From: Zipacnadum sp036504235
GTDB lineage: Bacteria; Armatimonadota; Zipacnadia; Zipacnadales; Zipacnadaceae
Length of the DNA: 64,000 nucleotides
Assembly (NCBI GenBank): GCA_036504235.1
Contig: DASXVN010000019.1
Location: 90,471-154,470 of the forward strand
Direction: 5' to 3'
Below, piece by piece: positions 41,664 to 50,969 of the stretch. How positions within the stretch are numbered: the first letter of the stretch is position 1; each line of letters starts with the position of its first letter. The position numbers and the translations under genes were made by a program. The notes under the pieces were generated by a model, which did not search any database, was not told the origin of the DNA, and saw only the letters and a list, made by a program, of their open reading frames with translations.

Positions 41664-42661
41664 TGCGTGTCCTGGTTACCGGCGGCGCCGGGTTTATCGG
41701 CTGCAATTTCGTCCGCTTCCTACTGGACCACCACGCTGATCTGCAGCTCACGGTCCTCGACAAGCTCACCTACGCCGGCAATCTGGCCAATCTCTGCGAC
41801 ATGCTGGACGACAACCGGCTCTGCTTCGTGGAGGGCGACATCTGCGATCCGCAAGCGGTCACCGAGGCTATGAGCGACGCCGAGGTGGTCGTCCACTTGG
41901 CCGCTGAGACCCATGTGGACCGGAGCATCCTGGGTGGGGCCGCCGCCGCGCAGACCAACTTCATCGGCACCCAGAACCTCCTGGAGATCGCCCGCCAGGT
42001 CCAGCCGCGCGTCTTTCTGCACGTGTCCACCGACGAGGTCTACGGCTGCTGTCCGGTGGGGGCCTTTGACGAGCAGGCGCCGCTCAACCCGCGCAATCCC
42101 TACTCCGCCGCCAAGGCGGGGGCGGACCGGCTGGCGTATGCCTATCACATCACCTACGGCCTGCCGGTAGTCATCAGCCGCCCCAGCAACAACTACGGCC
42201 CCTACCAGTACCCGGAGAAACTGGTCCCCTTCTTCGTCTACCGGGCGCTGCGGGGCGAGTCGCTGCCCCTGTACGGCGACGGGTTGCAGGTACGCGACTG
42301 GCTGCATGTGGAGGACCACTGCCGGGCGATGCAGACCCTGCTGGACCACGGCGAGCCCGGCGAGGCCTACAATCTGCCCGCCGGCAACGAGGGCACAAAT
42401 CTCCGCACCGTCCGTCTAATTCTTGACGAACTCAACCAGCCGGAGAGCCTGATCCAGTTCGTGGAGGACCGGCCCGGGCACGATGTGCGCTACGCCCTGC
42501 GCGGCGAGAAGATCGCGGCTCTGGGCTGGCAGCCGGAGATCGCCTGGGAAGCGGGGATGCGCCGGACCGTGCAGTGGTTCGCGGCGCATCAGGATTGGCT
42601 GGAGCAGAGCATCTCCCGCAGCAAGGAATACTTCGAGCAGTGGTATAGCGGCCGCGTCTAG
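41663..42661 (+). CDS. rfbB: dTDP-glucose 4,6-dehydratase-like SDR
   Basis: This extended short-chain dehydrogenase of 332 residues has the NAD-binding GGAGFIGCNFV, the catalytic STDEVYGCCPVGAF (Thr-Asp-Glu) and YSAAKAGAD (YxxxK), and RPSNNYGPYQYPEKLVPFF, all typical of RfbB/RmlB. It would form dTDP-4-keto-6-deoxyglucose for surface glycans. It may supply rhamnose or fucose-type sugars, although other rml genes are absent from the window. Coupled to purN by a one-base overlap. A UDP-sugar substrate is possible. Confidence 0.88.
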   Translation: MRVLVTGGAGFIGCNFVRFLLDHHADLQLTVLDKLTYAGNLANLCDMLDDNRLCFVEGDICDPQAVTEAMSDAEVVVHLAAETHVDRSILGGAAAAQTNFIGTQNLLEIARQVQPRVFLHVSTDEVYGCCPVGAFDEQAPLNPRNPYSAAKAGADRLAYAYHITYGLPVVISRPSNNYGPYQYPEKLVPFFVYRALRGESLPLYGDGLQVRDWLHVEDHCRAMQTLLDHGEPGEAYNLPAGNEGTNLRTVRLILDELNQPESLIQFVEDRPGHDVRYALRGEKIAALGWQPEIAWEAGMRRTVQWFAAHQDWLEQSISRSKEYFEQWYSGRV

Positions 42662-42698
42662 CTTTCAGACCGGCCGTTTTGGCTCTGGTCACTAGCTA

Positions 42699-43544
42699 AT
42701 GAGCGCACCGACCGAAGAACTCACTTTTTGGGATCACCTCGAGGCCCTGCGGATGGGCCTGTTTCGCATCGCCCTGTACTGGCTGGGCGGCAGCATCATC
42801 GGCTGGTTCGTGAAGGGCGTCCTGCTGGAGATGCTGCGCTGGCCCGCCGAGGAAGGCGCGCGTCAGGTCGGCCTGCAGAGCCTGCCCTTCCGCATCTTTG
42901 ACCCGGTGGGCGGCCTGGTCATGGCCATGCAGATCGCGGCCGTGTTCGGCGTGATCGTCGCGTCTCCCCTCATCTTCCTGGAGTTGTGGCACTTCGCCCG
43001 CCCGGCCTTGCGCGGCAAGGAGCGCAGTTGGGTCTTTTGGATCGTGCCCTCCGCGGTGGGCCTGTTCGTGGTCGGCATCATCTTTTGCTACATGCTGGGG
43101 CCGCGGCTGTTTGAGTGGTTCTTCGGCCTCAACAAGGCCCTGGGAGTGGCTTCCGAGTTCGCCCTGGGCGCCTACATCGGGTTCATGCTGAAGCTGTTCT
43201 TGTTCTTCGGCCTGTCCTTTGAGCTGCCCCTGGTGCTCATGTTCCTGGGCGCGGTGGGGCTGGTCTCTTCGGACTGGCTACTCCAGCAATGGAAGGGCGC
43301 GGTGGTCGTGCTGCTGGCGGCGGTGGCCATCTTCTCGCCGACCGGGGATATTCTCACCATCTCCATCATGCAGGTCGCGGTGCTGATTCTGTACTTCCTG
43401 AGCATACTCTTGATGAGGATCGTGGAGAAGCGCCGCCGAAAGGCCGACGCGCGGGAGGAAGCCACCTCCGAGGCGGCCTCCGCGCCTCCGGTCGCGATAG
43501 ACCCGAACGACTTCTACCGCAGCCTGGCCGAGCCCAAGTCCTAG
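42699..43544 (+). CDS. TatC-family protein 1, divergent signal-binding motif
   Basis: This 281-residue protein has six predicted membrane helices and belongs to TatC, the twin-arginine signal receptor of the inner membrane. The N-terminal motif, canonically HLxELRxR, reads HLEALRMG (13-20): the signal-contacting glutamate is alanine (A16) and the last arginine is glycine. FGLSFELPLVLMFLGAVGL is conserved. The loop near the C-terminal helices is SPTGDILTI rather than the usual TPP-D form. It is followed 32 bp later by a second, more canonical tatC. It may have become specialised or pair with its neighbour. Confidence 0.85.
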   Translation: MSAPTEELTFWDHLEALRMGLFRIALYWLGGSIIGWFVKGVLLEMLRWPAEEGARQVGLQSLPFRIFDPVGGLVMAMQIAAVFGVIVASPLIFLELWHFARPALRGKERSWVFWIVPSAVGLFVVGIIFCYMLGPRLFEWFFGLNKALGVASEFALGAYIGFMLKLFLFFGLSFELPLVLMFLGAVGLVSSDWLLQQWKGAVVVLLAAVAIFSPTGDILTISIMQVAVLILYFLSILLMRIVEKRRRKADAREEATSEAASAPPVAIDPNDFYRSLAEPKS

Positions 43545-43576
43545 CCGGGCGGCCGCGCACGCGGTGACGGGATACG

Positions 43577-44461
43577 ATGAAGCAAACCCTGGGCCGACAC
43601 GATGAACTGACCTTTTGGGAGCATCTGGAGGAGCTGCGCTACCGGCTCTTCCGGATGCTGATCTATTGGCTGGTCGGCAGCATGCTGGGCTGGGTCTTCA
43701 AAGCCCCGCTGCTCGCCTGGCTGCGTTGGCCCGCCGAGGCCGGGGCCGCCGGGGCGCAGATTCACGACCTCCCTTTCCGCATCTTCGACCCGGTCGGGGG
43801 GCTGATGCTGGCCATGACCGTGGCCGCCGTCGCCGGGCTGGTGCTGGCCGGGCCCTTCCTGCTTTGGGAGCTGTGGCAGTTCCTCCGCCCCGCCCTGGAG
43901 CGCCGGGAGGTCCGCTGGATTCTGATCATGATCCCCGGCGCCACGGCGCTGTTCCTCGCGGGCGTCGCCTTCTGCTACTGGATCTCCGCCTTCTTTTTCA
44001 CCTACCTCTTCCAGCTCAACCAGGAACTGGGGGTGGAGGCGGAGTTGACGCTCACCTCCTACCTGCCCTTCATGATGAAGATGCTGGTGGTGACCGGCCT
44101 CTCTTTCGAGCTGCCGATCCTGCTCATGTTCCTGGGGTTTGTGGGCCTGATCACTTCCCGCTGGCTGGCCCAGGTCTGGCGGCAGGCCATCGTGGCCATC
44201 CTCATCCTGGCCGCCGTCATCACGCCGACCACCGACCCGCTCACCATGACCCTGTTCTCCGCCCCGCTCTTCCTCTTGTACCTCCTAAGCATCGGCCTGG
44301 TCCGCCTGGTCGAGAAGCGCAAGCGCCGGGACGAGGACGAAGGCGCCGAGGAGACCTTGCCGCCTCTGCCGGCGGAAGGCGACGACCCCCTGAGCTTCTA
44401 CCGAGGCTTGGTGGAGCCGTCCGCCGCGCCGGTGGAGCGGGAGGATACTCCCCCGGAGTGA
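43577..44461 (+). CDS. tatC: TatC-family protein 2 (canonical motif)
   Basis: This is a 294-residue six-helix TatC. The N-terminal motif HLEELRYR (16-23) is intact and FELPILLMFLGFVGLI and TPTTDPLTM follow, so it should be the functional twin-arginine receptor. It is longer than usual at the C-terminus through an acidic cytoplasmic tail. It is a tandem paralogue of the preceding gene (both share FRIFDPVGGL and a DxLSFYRGL/DFYRSL tail). No tatA or tatB is in the window. Its stop overlaps the helicase GTG (GTGA). Confidence 0.92.
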   Translation: MKQTLGRHDELTFWEHLEELRYRLFRMLIYWLVGSMLGWVFKAPLLAWLRWPAEAGAAGAQIHDLPFRIFDPVGGLMLAMTVAAVAGLVLAGPFLLWELWQFLRPALERREVRWILIMIPGATALFLAGVAFCYWISAFFFTYLFQLNQELGVEAELTLTSYLPFMMKMLVVTGLSFELPILLMFLGFVGLITSRWLAQVWRQAIVAILILAAVITPTTDPLTMTLFSAPLFLLYLLSIGLVRLVEKRKRRDEDEGAEETLPPLPAEGDDPLSFYRGLVEPSAAPVEREDTPPE

Positions 44462-46749
44462 ACGCGCCCCCCTCGCTGGAGGAATTCCTGAACCGACTGC
44501 AGGCCGACCGCCGCTATGCGGGGCAGTTGGCCTTTCTGGACGTGAAACCGGGACGGCGCGCGGCCTATGGTGCGCTGCCTGAAGACCTGGGCCCCGAGGT
44601 CCTGGGTATTCTCCGGCAGCAGGGCCTCAGCCGCCTGTACCGGCACCAGGCCCAGGCCCTGGAGGCGGTGCGCGGCGGCCACCACACGGTGCTCGCCGCC
44701 GGGACCGCCGCCGGCAAAACGCTGGGCTACGTCCTCCCCATCGTCCAGTCCCTCCACGAGGACCGCCAGGCCCGCTCGCTGCTGCTTTTCCCCACCAAGG
44801 CGCTCGCCCAGGACCAATTGCGCAAGCTGGAGGCCTTCGGCGCGGGGTCGGTGTTCCTGGCCGACACCTACGACGGGGACACGCCCCCGGCCCAGCGCCG
44901 CGAGATTCGCCGCCAGACCCAGGTGGTGCTCAGCAATCCCGACATGCTGCACGTCGGCCTGCTCCCTCACCACACCGCTTGGGCCGAGTTCTTCCGCAAT
45001 CTGCGCTATGTGGTCATTGACGAGGTGCACGTCTACCGGGGCGTGTTCGGCTCGCACATGGCCAACGTGCTGCGCCGCCTGCGCCGGGTGTGCGACTTCT
45101 ATGGCAGCCACCCCCAGTTCATCTGCTGCTCGGCGACCATCGGCAATCCCGGGGAGCTGTGCGAGGAGTTGCTGGGGCAGCCCTTCACCGTCATTGACCA
45201 GGACACCGCCCCGCGCGGCCGCCGCCTGACCGCCTTCTGGAACCCGCCGATCATCGAGGAACTCACCGGTCGCCGCCGCAGCGCCAACCAGGAGGCCGCG
45301 CGGCTGCTGGCCGGGCTGGTCCGCGCGGGGGTGCGCACGCTGGCTTTCACCCTCAGCCGCATGCAGGCCGAATTGGTCCTGCGCTACACCCGCGAACAGC
45401 TCAAGGATTCCCCCTCGCTCCAGGCCCGCGTGGCCCCCTACCGGGGCGGGTACCTGCCGGAGGAGCGCCGGGAGCTGGAGCGCCGGCTCTTCGCCGGGGA
45501 GCTGCTGGCCGCCGTGTCCACCTCGGCGCTGGAGTTGGGCGTGGATATCGGCGGGCTCGACGCGGTTCTGATGGTCGGCTTCCCCGGCAGCCTGGCCTCC
45601 CTGCGTCAGCAGGCGGGGCGGGCGGGGCGCGCGCAGCAGGAGTCGCTGGCGGTGCTCATCGCCATGCCCGGCGGCATTGACCAGTACCTCATGGAGTATC
45701 CCGATTTCGTCCTGAAAGCCGCACACGAGCGGGCCCTCTGCCACCCCGGCAATCGTTTCATTCTAGGCGCGCACCTGCTCTGCGCCGCCTACGAATTGCC
45801 CCTGGAGCCCAGCGATGAGGCCTACTTCGGCTCCGAGATGCGGCCGATTGTGGACATCCTCACCGAGCATGGCCTGCTCGACCACCGCCGCCGCTGGTAC
45901 TGGGCCGACCCCGACCGCTATCCGGCCGCCGAGGTCAGCCTGCGCAGCGGCTCCGGGCACGGTTTTGACATCATCCTGGACGCCCCGCACCGGCTGCTGG
46001 GCACCGTGGATGACAGTTCGGCGCTGTGGCTGGTGCATCCCGGCGCGGTCTACCTGCACGCGGGGGACAGCTACGTGGTGCGCTCGCTGGACCTGGAGCG
46101 CCGCCAGGTGCTAGTGACCCGGGAGGACGTGGACTACTACACCCGGCCGGTGAGCCTCAGCGAAATCCGCATCGAGGAACAGTACCAGGAGCGGCCCCTG
46201 CCCGGCGCGGGACAGGCGCATTTGGGCGAGGTCATGGTCAAAAGCCAGATCGCCGGCTATCGCCGGATCAAGCTCAAGGGCGAGCGGGAGGAGGAGCTAT
46301 TCCCCCTGCAGCTTCCCGCCCGCGATTTCGAGACGGTGGGTCTGTGGATCACCGCCGACGAGGAGCTGCAGGTGCTGACCGCGGCGGGCCACGACCTGCT
46401 GGGCAGCCTGCACGCGCTGGAGCACGCGCTGATCGGCCTGATGCCGCTGTTCGTGATGTGCGATCCGCACGACGTGGGTGGTGTTTCCTCGGCGGTGCAT
46501 CCGGATACCGGCCTGGCGACCATCTGCCTGTACGACGGCTACCCCGGCGGCGTGGGCCTGACGGAGAACGCGTACGAGAATCTCGAGAGCCTGGTGCAGG
46601 CCACGGCGGAGCGGATAGAGAACTGTACCTGCGCCGCCGGCTGTCCGGCCTGCGTCCAGTCGCCCTCCTGCGGCGACAACAACGAACCCTTGGACAAGCA
46701 CGGCGCCGCGAAGCTGGCGCGGATGTGGCTGGCGGGCCGTCTCCCGTAG
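44458..46749 (+). CDS. DEAD/DEAH-box helicase with DUF1998 domain (MrfA/YprA-like)
   Basis: The 763-residue superfamily 2 helicase has Walker A AGTAAGKT (81-88), DEVH (188-191), SATIG as motif III and QQAGRAGRAQ as motif VI. It ends in a DUF1998 region with a zinc-type cysteine cluster at 723, 725, 729, 732 and 738. B. subtilis MrfA, with this architecture, helps repair mitomycin-type DNA lesions, and a similar role is likely. Translation begins at a GTG overlapping the tatC stop, so the much longer open frame further upstream is not used. Confidence 0.9.
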   Translation: MNAPPSLEEFLNRLQADRRYAGQLAFLDVKPGRRAAYGALPEDLGPEVLGILRQQGLSRLYRHQAQALEAVRGGHHTVLAAGTAAGKTLGYVLPIVQSLHEDRQARSLLLFPTKALAQDQLRKLEAFGAGSVFLADTYDGDTPPAQRREIRRQTQVVLSNPDMLHVGLLPHHTAWAEFFRNLRYVVIDEVHVYRGVFGSHMANVLRRLRRVCDFYGSHPQFICCSATIGNPGELCEELLGQPFTVIDQDTAPRGRRLTAFWNPPIIEELTGRRRSANQEAARLLAGLVRAGVRTLAFTLSRMQAELVLRYTREQLKDSPSLQARVAPYRGGYLPEERRELERRLFAGELLAAVSTSALELGVDIGGLDAVLMVGFPGSLASLRQQAGRAGRAQQESLAVLIAMPGGIDQYLMEYPDFVLKAAHERALCHPGNRFILGAHLLCAAYELPLEPSDEAYFGSEMRPIVDILTEHGLLDHRRRWYWADPDRYPAAEVSLRSGSGHGFDIILDAPHRLLGTVDDSSALWLVHPGAVYLHAGDSYVVRSLDLERRQVLVTREDVDYYTRPVSLSEIRIEEQYQERPLPGAGQAHLGEVMVKSQIAGYRRIKLKGEREEELFPLQLPARDFETVGLWITADEELQVLTAAGHDLLGSLHALEHALIGLMPLFVMCDPHDVGGVSSAVHPDTGLATICLYDGYPGGVGLTENAYENLESLVQATAERIENCTCAAGCPACVQSPSCGDNNEPLDKHGAAKLARMWLAGRLP

Positions 46750-46776
46750 GGTAGCGTTCTGGCTTGCACAAGATTA

Positions 46777-46884
46777 TGTAGGGGTGGACTTTGCGGTCCG
46801 CCGCAATGTCCACCCGGGGCGGCCATCCGCGGGTGGACATTGGCCCGCGCCGCTGCGCGGCGCCCGCCAAAGTCCACCCCTACA
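46777..46884. repeat. Nested inverted-repeat element with GTAGGGG ends
   Basis: Perfect outer arms of 17 bp (TGTAGGGGTGGACTTTG, 46777-46793 with 46868-46884) enclose inner arms of 12 bp (46805-46816 with 46830-46841) carrying the related word TGTCCACCC, and a GC-rich hairpin follows near 46847-46863. The layout resembles the elements at 24238 and 16735. It fills the 209-bp gap before the PHP gene. Confidence 0.85.
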
Positions 46885-46958
46885 GTGATCTCGGACCATC
46901 CCTGGGCAGCGATTTGGAGACTGCTTGTCGCCCCATGTTATCCGCAAAACCTACAACC

Positions 46959-47816
46959 ATGATTGATCTGCACATCCACAGTACCGCTTCCGACGGAACC
47001 CTGACCCCGGCCGAGGTCGTGGCCACGGCCCAGGCCAAGGGCCTGCGCGCCATCGCCCTGGCCGATCACGACACGGTCGCGGGGATCGAGCCGGCCCTGG
47101 CGGCGGCCGCGGGCAGCGATCTGCTGATCCTCCCGGCCGTCGAGATCAGCGCCTCCACGGGCGGGCCCAGCGAGTTGCACCTGCTCGGCTACTTCATCGA
47201 CTGGCATAACGAGGAACTCCTGGCCCAGTGCGCCATCATCCAGGAGTCGCGGGAGAACCGCGCCGCGAAGATGGTCGCGCGGCTGCAGGAGATTGGCCTG
47301 AAGATCACCTACGAGGAAGTCCTGGCCAAAGCGGCCGGCGGCAGCGTGGGGCGGCCGCACGTGGCCCAGGTCCTCCAGGACAAGCACTACATCCGCGAGC
47401 CGCAGGAGGCCTTTGACCGCTACCTGGGCCGCGGCAAGCCGGCCTACATCGAGCGTTACCGGCTCAGCGCCACGGAGGGCATCGGCGTCATTCGCCGCGC
47501 CGGCGGGGTGCCCGTGCTCAGCCACCCCGGCCTGGTCCGCGATGACCGGCTGGTGCGGGAGCTGCTCGACGCCGCGGGGGACGCCCGCGTGGAGGGCGTG
47601 GAGGCCTACCACACCGCCCACACCCCGCCGCAGTGCAAGAAATACGCGCGCATGGCCGAAGAGCGCGGGCTGCTCATCACCATGGGCACCGACTCGCACG
47701 GCCCCGGCGGCTCGGTGCCGGTCGAGATCGGCTCAATGTACATGCCCGACGAGGCCGAGCACCTGGAGCGCCTGCTGGCCCGAGGCCGCGCCCAGGGCCG
47801 CTGGCCGCTGGCCTAA
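46959..47816 (+). CDS. PHP-domain phosphoesterase (YciV/RNase AM-like)
   Basis: This 285-residue protein has the PHP metal ligands in MIDLHIHSTASDG (H5, H7), ALADHDTVAG, ILPAVEIS, VLSHPGLVRDD and TMGTDSHGPGG. The middle insertion GRPHVAQVLQDKHYI with RGKPAYIERYRLS is characteristic of the YciV/TrpH group, which removes phosphate from 3',5'-nucleotide ends. I start at the ATG that begins the conserved fold. No ribosome binding site is clear, and an ATG 24 bp upstream is possible. Confidence 0.85.
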   Translation: MIDLHIHSTASDGTLTPAEVVATAQAKGLRAIALADHDTVAGIEPALAAAAGSDLLILPAVEISASTGGPSELHLLGYFIDWHNEELLAQCAIIQESRENRAAKMVARLQEIGLKITYEEVLAKAAGGSVGRPHVAQVLQDKHYIREPQEAFDRYLGRGKPAYIERYRLSATEGIGVIRRAGGVPVLSHPGLVRDDRLVRELLDAAGDARVEGVEAYHTAHTPPQCKKYARMAEERGLLITMGTDSHGPGGSVPVEIGSMYMPDEAEHLERLLARGRAQGRWPLA

Positions 47817-47858
47817 CTCAACCCCAGCCCAAATCTTTCCCCTAGAGAGGGATGTGTT

Positions 47859-50800
47859 ATGGATCGTCGCATAATCAACAAGAAGCTGCAGATTCTCGAG
47901 GGCCTGGCCGTCACGGCCACCGTCCCGGTCGGAGACTGGGAGGTCCGCACGGCGGACTATCTGGCCCCCGGCGACTATCGCTACGACGGTGACTGGGCGC
48001 CGGTGAGTCTCCCCGCGTCGTTCGCGGCCGGTAAGACGGTCTTACTTCGCGGCGAGGTCACCGTCCCGGCGGAGTTTGAACTCGCCGACACCTACCTGAG
48101 CTTCGACTTTGCGGAGTTCGAGGGCCTGCTCAGCTTCGACGACGCCCCTTATGCCGGGATGGACTGGCAGCATCACCGGGTGCTCGTCCCCCGCGGCGGG
48201 GCGCTGGAGCTGAACCTGGAGTTCATGTCCCAGCCCGCGATCTACTGCCACCCTGAGACCCTCAGCAAACCCGGCCAGTTCTCCGGCGGCCAGCTCGTCC
48301 TGGTGGACCGGGAGATTGAGGCCTTCTACTATGCGGCCCGGTTCGCCGCGGAAACCGCGGAGGTGGTCTCCGAACCGCGCCGCCGGGGGCTGCTGGACGC
48401 CGCCGTGGAGGCCGCCATGCTGGCCGTGGACCTGACCCTGCCCCGCCTGCGCCTGCGCGAGGAAGTGGCCCGGGCCCGGCAGATTTTGGCCGAGAAACTG
48501 GCCGCGATCCAGCCCGACCCGGAGAGCGGCAGCCTCTTTGCGGTGGGCCATAGCCACATTGACACCGCCTGGCTCTGGCCGATCCGCGAGACGGTCCGCA
48601 AGTGCTCCCGCACCTTCTCCACCGCCTGCCGGCTGCTGGAGCGCTTCCCGGAGTTCGTCTTCAACTGCAGTCAGCCGCAACTGTACCGCTACACCCAGCA
48701 GCACTACCCGGCGCTCTATGAGGAGATCAAGCACTGGGTGGCCGAGGGGCGCTGGGAGACCGCCGGGGCCATGTGGGTGGAGGCCGACTGCAACGTCACC
48801 GGCGGCGAGGCGCTCATCCGTCAGATGCTCTACGGGCTGGACTTCTTCCGCCGGGAATTCGGCACCCGCACGCGCATCTGCTGGCTGCCCGACGTGTTCG
48901 GCTACCCCTCCTCGCTCCCGGAGATTCTCGCCGGTTGCGGCGTGGAGTACTTCTACACCTACAAACTGCACTGGCAGGCCACCAACCACTTCCCCGACCA
49001 CCTCTTCCGCTGGCGGGGCCTGGACGGCAGCGAGGTGCTGGCCCACGTGGTCAGCCACCTGGGCGGCTACAACTGCACGATGTCCCCGGAGCACCTGCAG
49101 GAGGGCTGGCAGCGCTACGCCCAGAAGACCGAGTACCCCGAGGTGCTGTTCCCCTTCGGCCACGGCGACGGCGGCGGCGGCGTTACCGAGGGCTACCTGG
49201 AGATGTACCGGCAGGCGGAGGGCCGCTACCCCGGCCTGCCCGCGGTCCGCATGGGTACCGCCGAGCGGTTCTTTGATGACGCGGCAGCCGCCGCGCCCGA
49301 CCTGCCGCTGTGGGATGGCGAGCTATACGTGGAGACCCACCGCGGCACCTACACCACGCAATCCGAGATGAAGCGCGCCAACCGCGCCTGCGAACTGCTC
49401 CTGCGCGAGGCCGAGATCTGGGGCTCGCTGGCCGCCGCGACCGGCGCGCGCGCCGACTTCGGCGCTGCCGCTCTGCGCGCCGCCTGGGAGCAGGTGCTGG
49501 TCAACCAGTTCCATGACATCCTCCCCGGCAGCAGCATCGGCATGGTCTACACCCAGGCGCTGGCCGAGTTGGCCGCGGTCCAGCAGGAGGCCCAGCAGCA
49601 GGTGGACGCCAGCCTGGCCGCGCTGGCTCCCGGGTCGGCCGGGGAGTCGCTCTGCCTGTTCAACTCGCTGTCCTGGCCGCGCCGGGACCTCATGAGCGCC
49701 CCCGTCGCCGCCGGTTCCGCGCCGCAGAGCGTGGTCGCCGCCGACGGGACCGCCTATCCCGCGCAGGTCGTCGCCGGGCCGGAGGGCGCACCGACGCTGC
49801 TGTTCGCGGGAGCCGAAGTCCCCGCGCTGGGCTACGCCTGCTTCACGCCGGCCGCCGCGCCCGTGGCCGCCGCGGAGTTGACGGTCACCCCGACGCTGCT
49901 GGAGAACGCGCGTTTCCGGGTGGAATTGAGCGCGGACGGCGGGCTCACTCGCCTGTATGACAAGCTCCACGAGCGCGAGGTGCTCGCCCCGGACGCGGTG
50001 GGCAACGACCTGCAACTGCTCCAGGACGGTCCCGAGAACGAGGACGCCTGGAATATCCACGCGACCAGCGACAAACGCCACTATTCCTGGGAAGGCGTGA
50101 CGACGATTGAGGTCCGCGAGAGCGGCCCGGTGCGCGGCGTGGTCCGCGTGCGGCGCAGCCACCGGGACAGCACGGTGGAGCAGGACCTGATTATCTACGC
50201 CGGGCTGGAGCGGCTGGATTTCGTCACCCGCGTGGACTGGCAGGAGCGGCAGACGATGCTCAAGGTGGCCTTCCCGCTGGCCGTGCGCAGCACTCACGCC
50301 ACTTACGAGGTGCAATTCGGCGCCTACGAGCGCCCCACGCACCGCAACACCTCCTGGGACCAGCAGAAGTTCGAGGTCGCCGGGCACCGCTGGGCGGACC
50401 TCTCCGAGGCCGGATATGGCGTGAGCCTGCTCAACGATTCGCGCTACGGCTGGGACGCGCAGGAGAACGTGCTGCGGCTCACCCTGCTGCGGGGCACGAC
50501 CTTCCCCGACCCCGAGGCCGACCGCGGTCGGCATGAGTTCACCTACTCCCTGCTGCCCCACGCGGGCGGCTGGGTGGAGGCCGAAACGGTGCGCCGCGCC
50601 GCGGAGCTGAACGTGCCCGCCCGGGCGGTGAGCGCTCCCGCGGCTGCCGCCCCCGCCAGTTTCCTGACGCTCGAGGGTCTGCCGGCGGTAGTCGAGGCGC
50701 TCAAGCCGGCGGAGGACGGTCGTGGCCTAATCCTGCGCCTCTACGAGCCGCACGGCGCGCGCGGAGCCGTCACGGTGCGGCTGAGTTTCCCCGTGGCGAG

Positions 50801-50918
50801 CGTGCTCGAGTGCAATCACGTAGAGGAGGACGCCGCGCCGCTGGACCTGACCGCCGGCGGCTTCCGCTGCGAGTTGCAGCCCTTCCAGATTCGCAGCTTC
50901 CGGCTGCTTACCGGCTAG
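47859..50918 (+). CDS. GH38 alpha-mannosidase
   Basis: This retaining zinc-dependent glycosidase of 1019 residues removes alpha-mannose. The zinc ligands lie in GHSHIDTAWLW (H231, H233 and D235 region), and the predicted nucleophile is D345 in CWLPDVFGY. The family's NQFHDILPGSSI and YVETHRGTYTTQ segments follow, then a C-terminal beta domain with WDQQKFEVAGHRWADLSE. No signal peptide is seen, so it acts in the cytoplasm. GAGAGGGATG precedes the ATG. It is followed 51 bp later by an MDR dehydrogenase on the same strand. Confidence 0.95.
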   Translation: MDRRIINKKLQILEGLAVTATVPVGDWEVRTADYLAPGDYRYDGDWAPVSLPASFAAGKTVLLRGEVTVPAEFELADTYLSFDFAEFEGLLSFDDAPYAGMDWQHHRVLVPRGGALELNLEFMSQPAIYCHPETLSKPGQFSGGQLVLVDREIEAFYYAARFAAETAEVVSEPRRRGLLDAAVEAAMLAVDLTLPRLRLREEVARARQILAEKLAAIQPDPESGSLFAVGHSHIDTAWLWPIRETVRKCSRTFSTACRLLERFPEFVFNCSQPQLYRYTQQHYPALYEEIKHWVAEGRWETAGAMWVEADCNVTGGEALIRQMLYGLDFFRREFGTRTRICWLPDVFGYPSSLPEILAGCGVEYFYTYKLHWQATNHFPDHLFRWRGLDGSEVLAHVVSHLGGYNCTMSPEHLQEGWQRYAQKTEYPEVLFPFGHGDGGGGVTEGYLEMYRQAEGRYPGLPAVRMGTAERFFDDAAAAAPDLPLWDGELYVETHRGTYTTQSEMKRANRACELLLREAEIWGSLAAATGARADFGAAALRAAWEQVLVNQFHDILPGSSIGMVYTQALAELAAVQQEAQQQVDASLAALAPGSAGESLCLFNSLSWPRRDLMSAPVAAGSAPQSVVAADGTAYPAQVVAGPEGAPTLLFAGAEVPALGYACFTPAAAPVAAAELTVTPTLLENARFRVELSADGGLTRLYDKLHEREVLAPDAVGNDLQLLQDGPENEDAWNIHATSDKRHYSWEGVTTIEVRESGPVRGVVRVRRSHRDSTVEQDLIIYAGLERLDFVTRVDWQERQTMLKVAFPLAVRSTHATYEVQFGAYERPTHRNTSWDQQKFEVAGHRWADLSEAGYGVSLLNDSRYGWDAQENVLRLTLLRGTTFPDPEADRGRHEFTYSLLPHAGGWVEAETVRRAAELNVPARAVSAPAAAAPASFLTLEGLPAVVEALKPAEDGRGLILRLYEPHGARGAVTVRLSFPVASVLECNHVEEDAAPLDLTAGGFRCELQPFQIRSFRLLTG

Positions 50919-50969
50919 CGACGACCAGGCCGCGCCGGTCGCACATTCAACCTGACCCGAGGTGACCTG

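Noticed and set aside
43615..44457. Extension of the helicase frame through the whole second tatC gene
   Set aside because: This upstream part is tatC read in another frame. A GTG overlapping the tatC stop gives a protein of normal helicase length.
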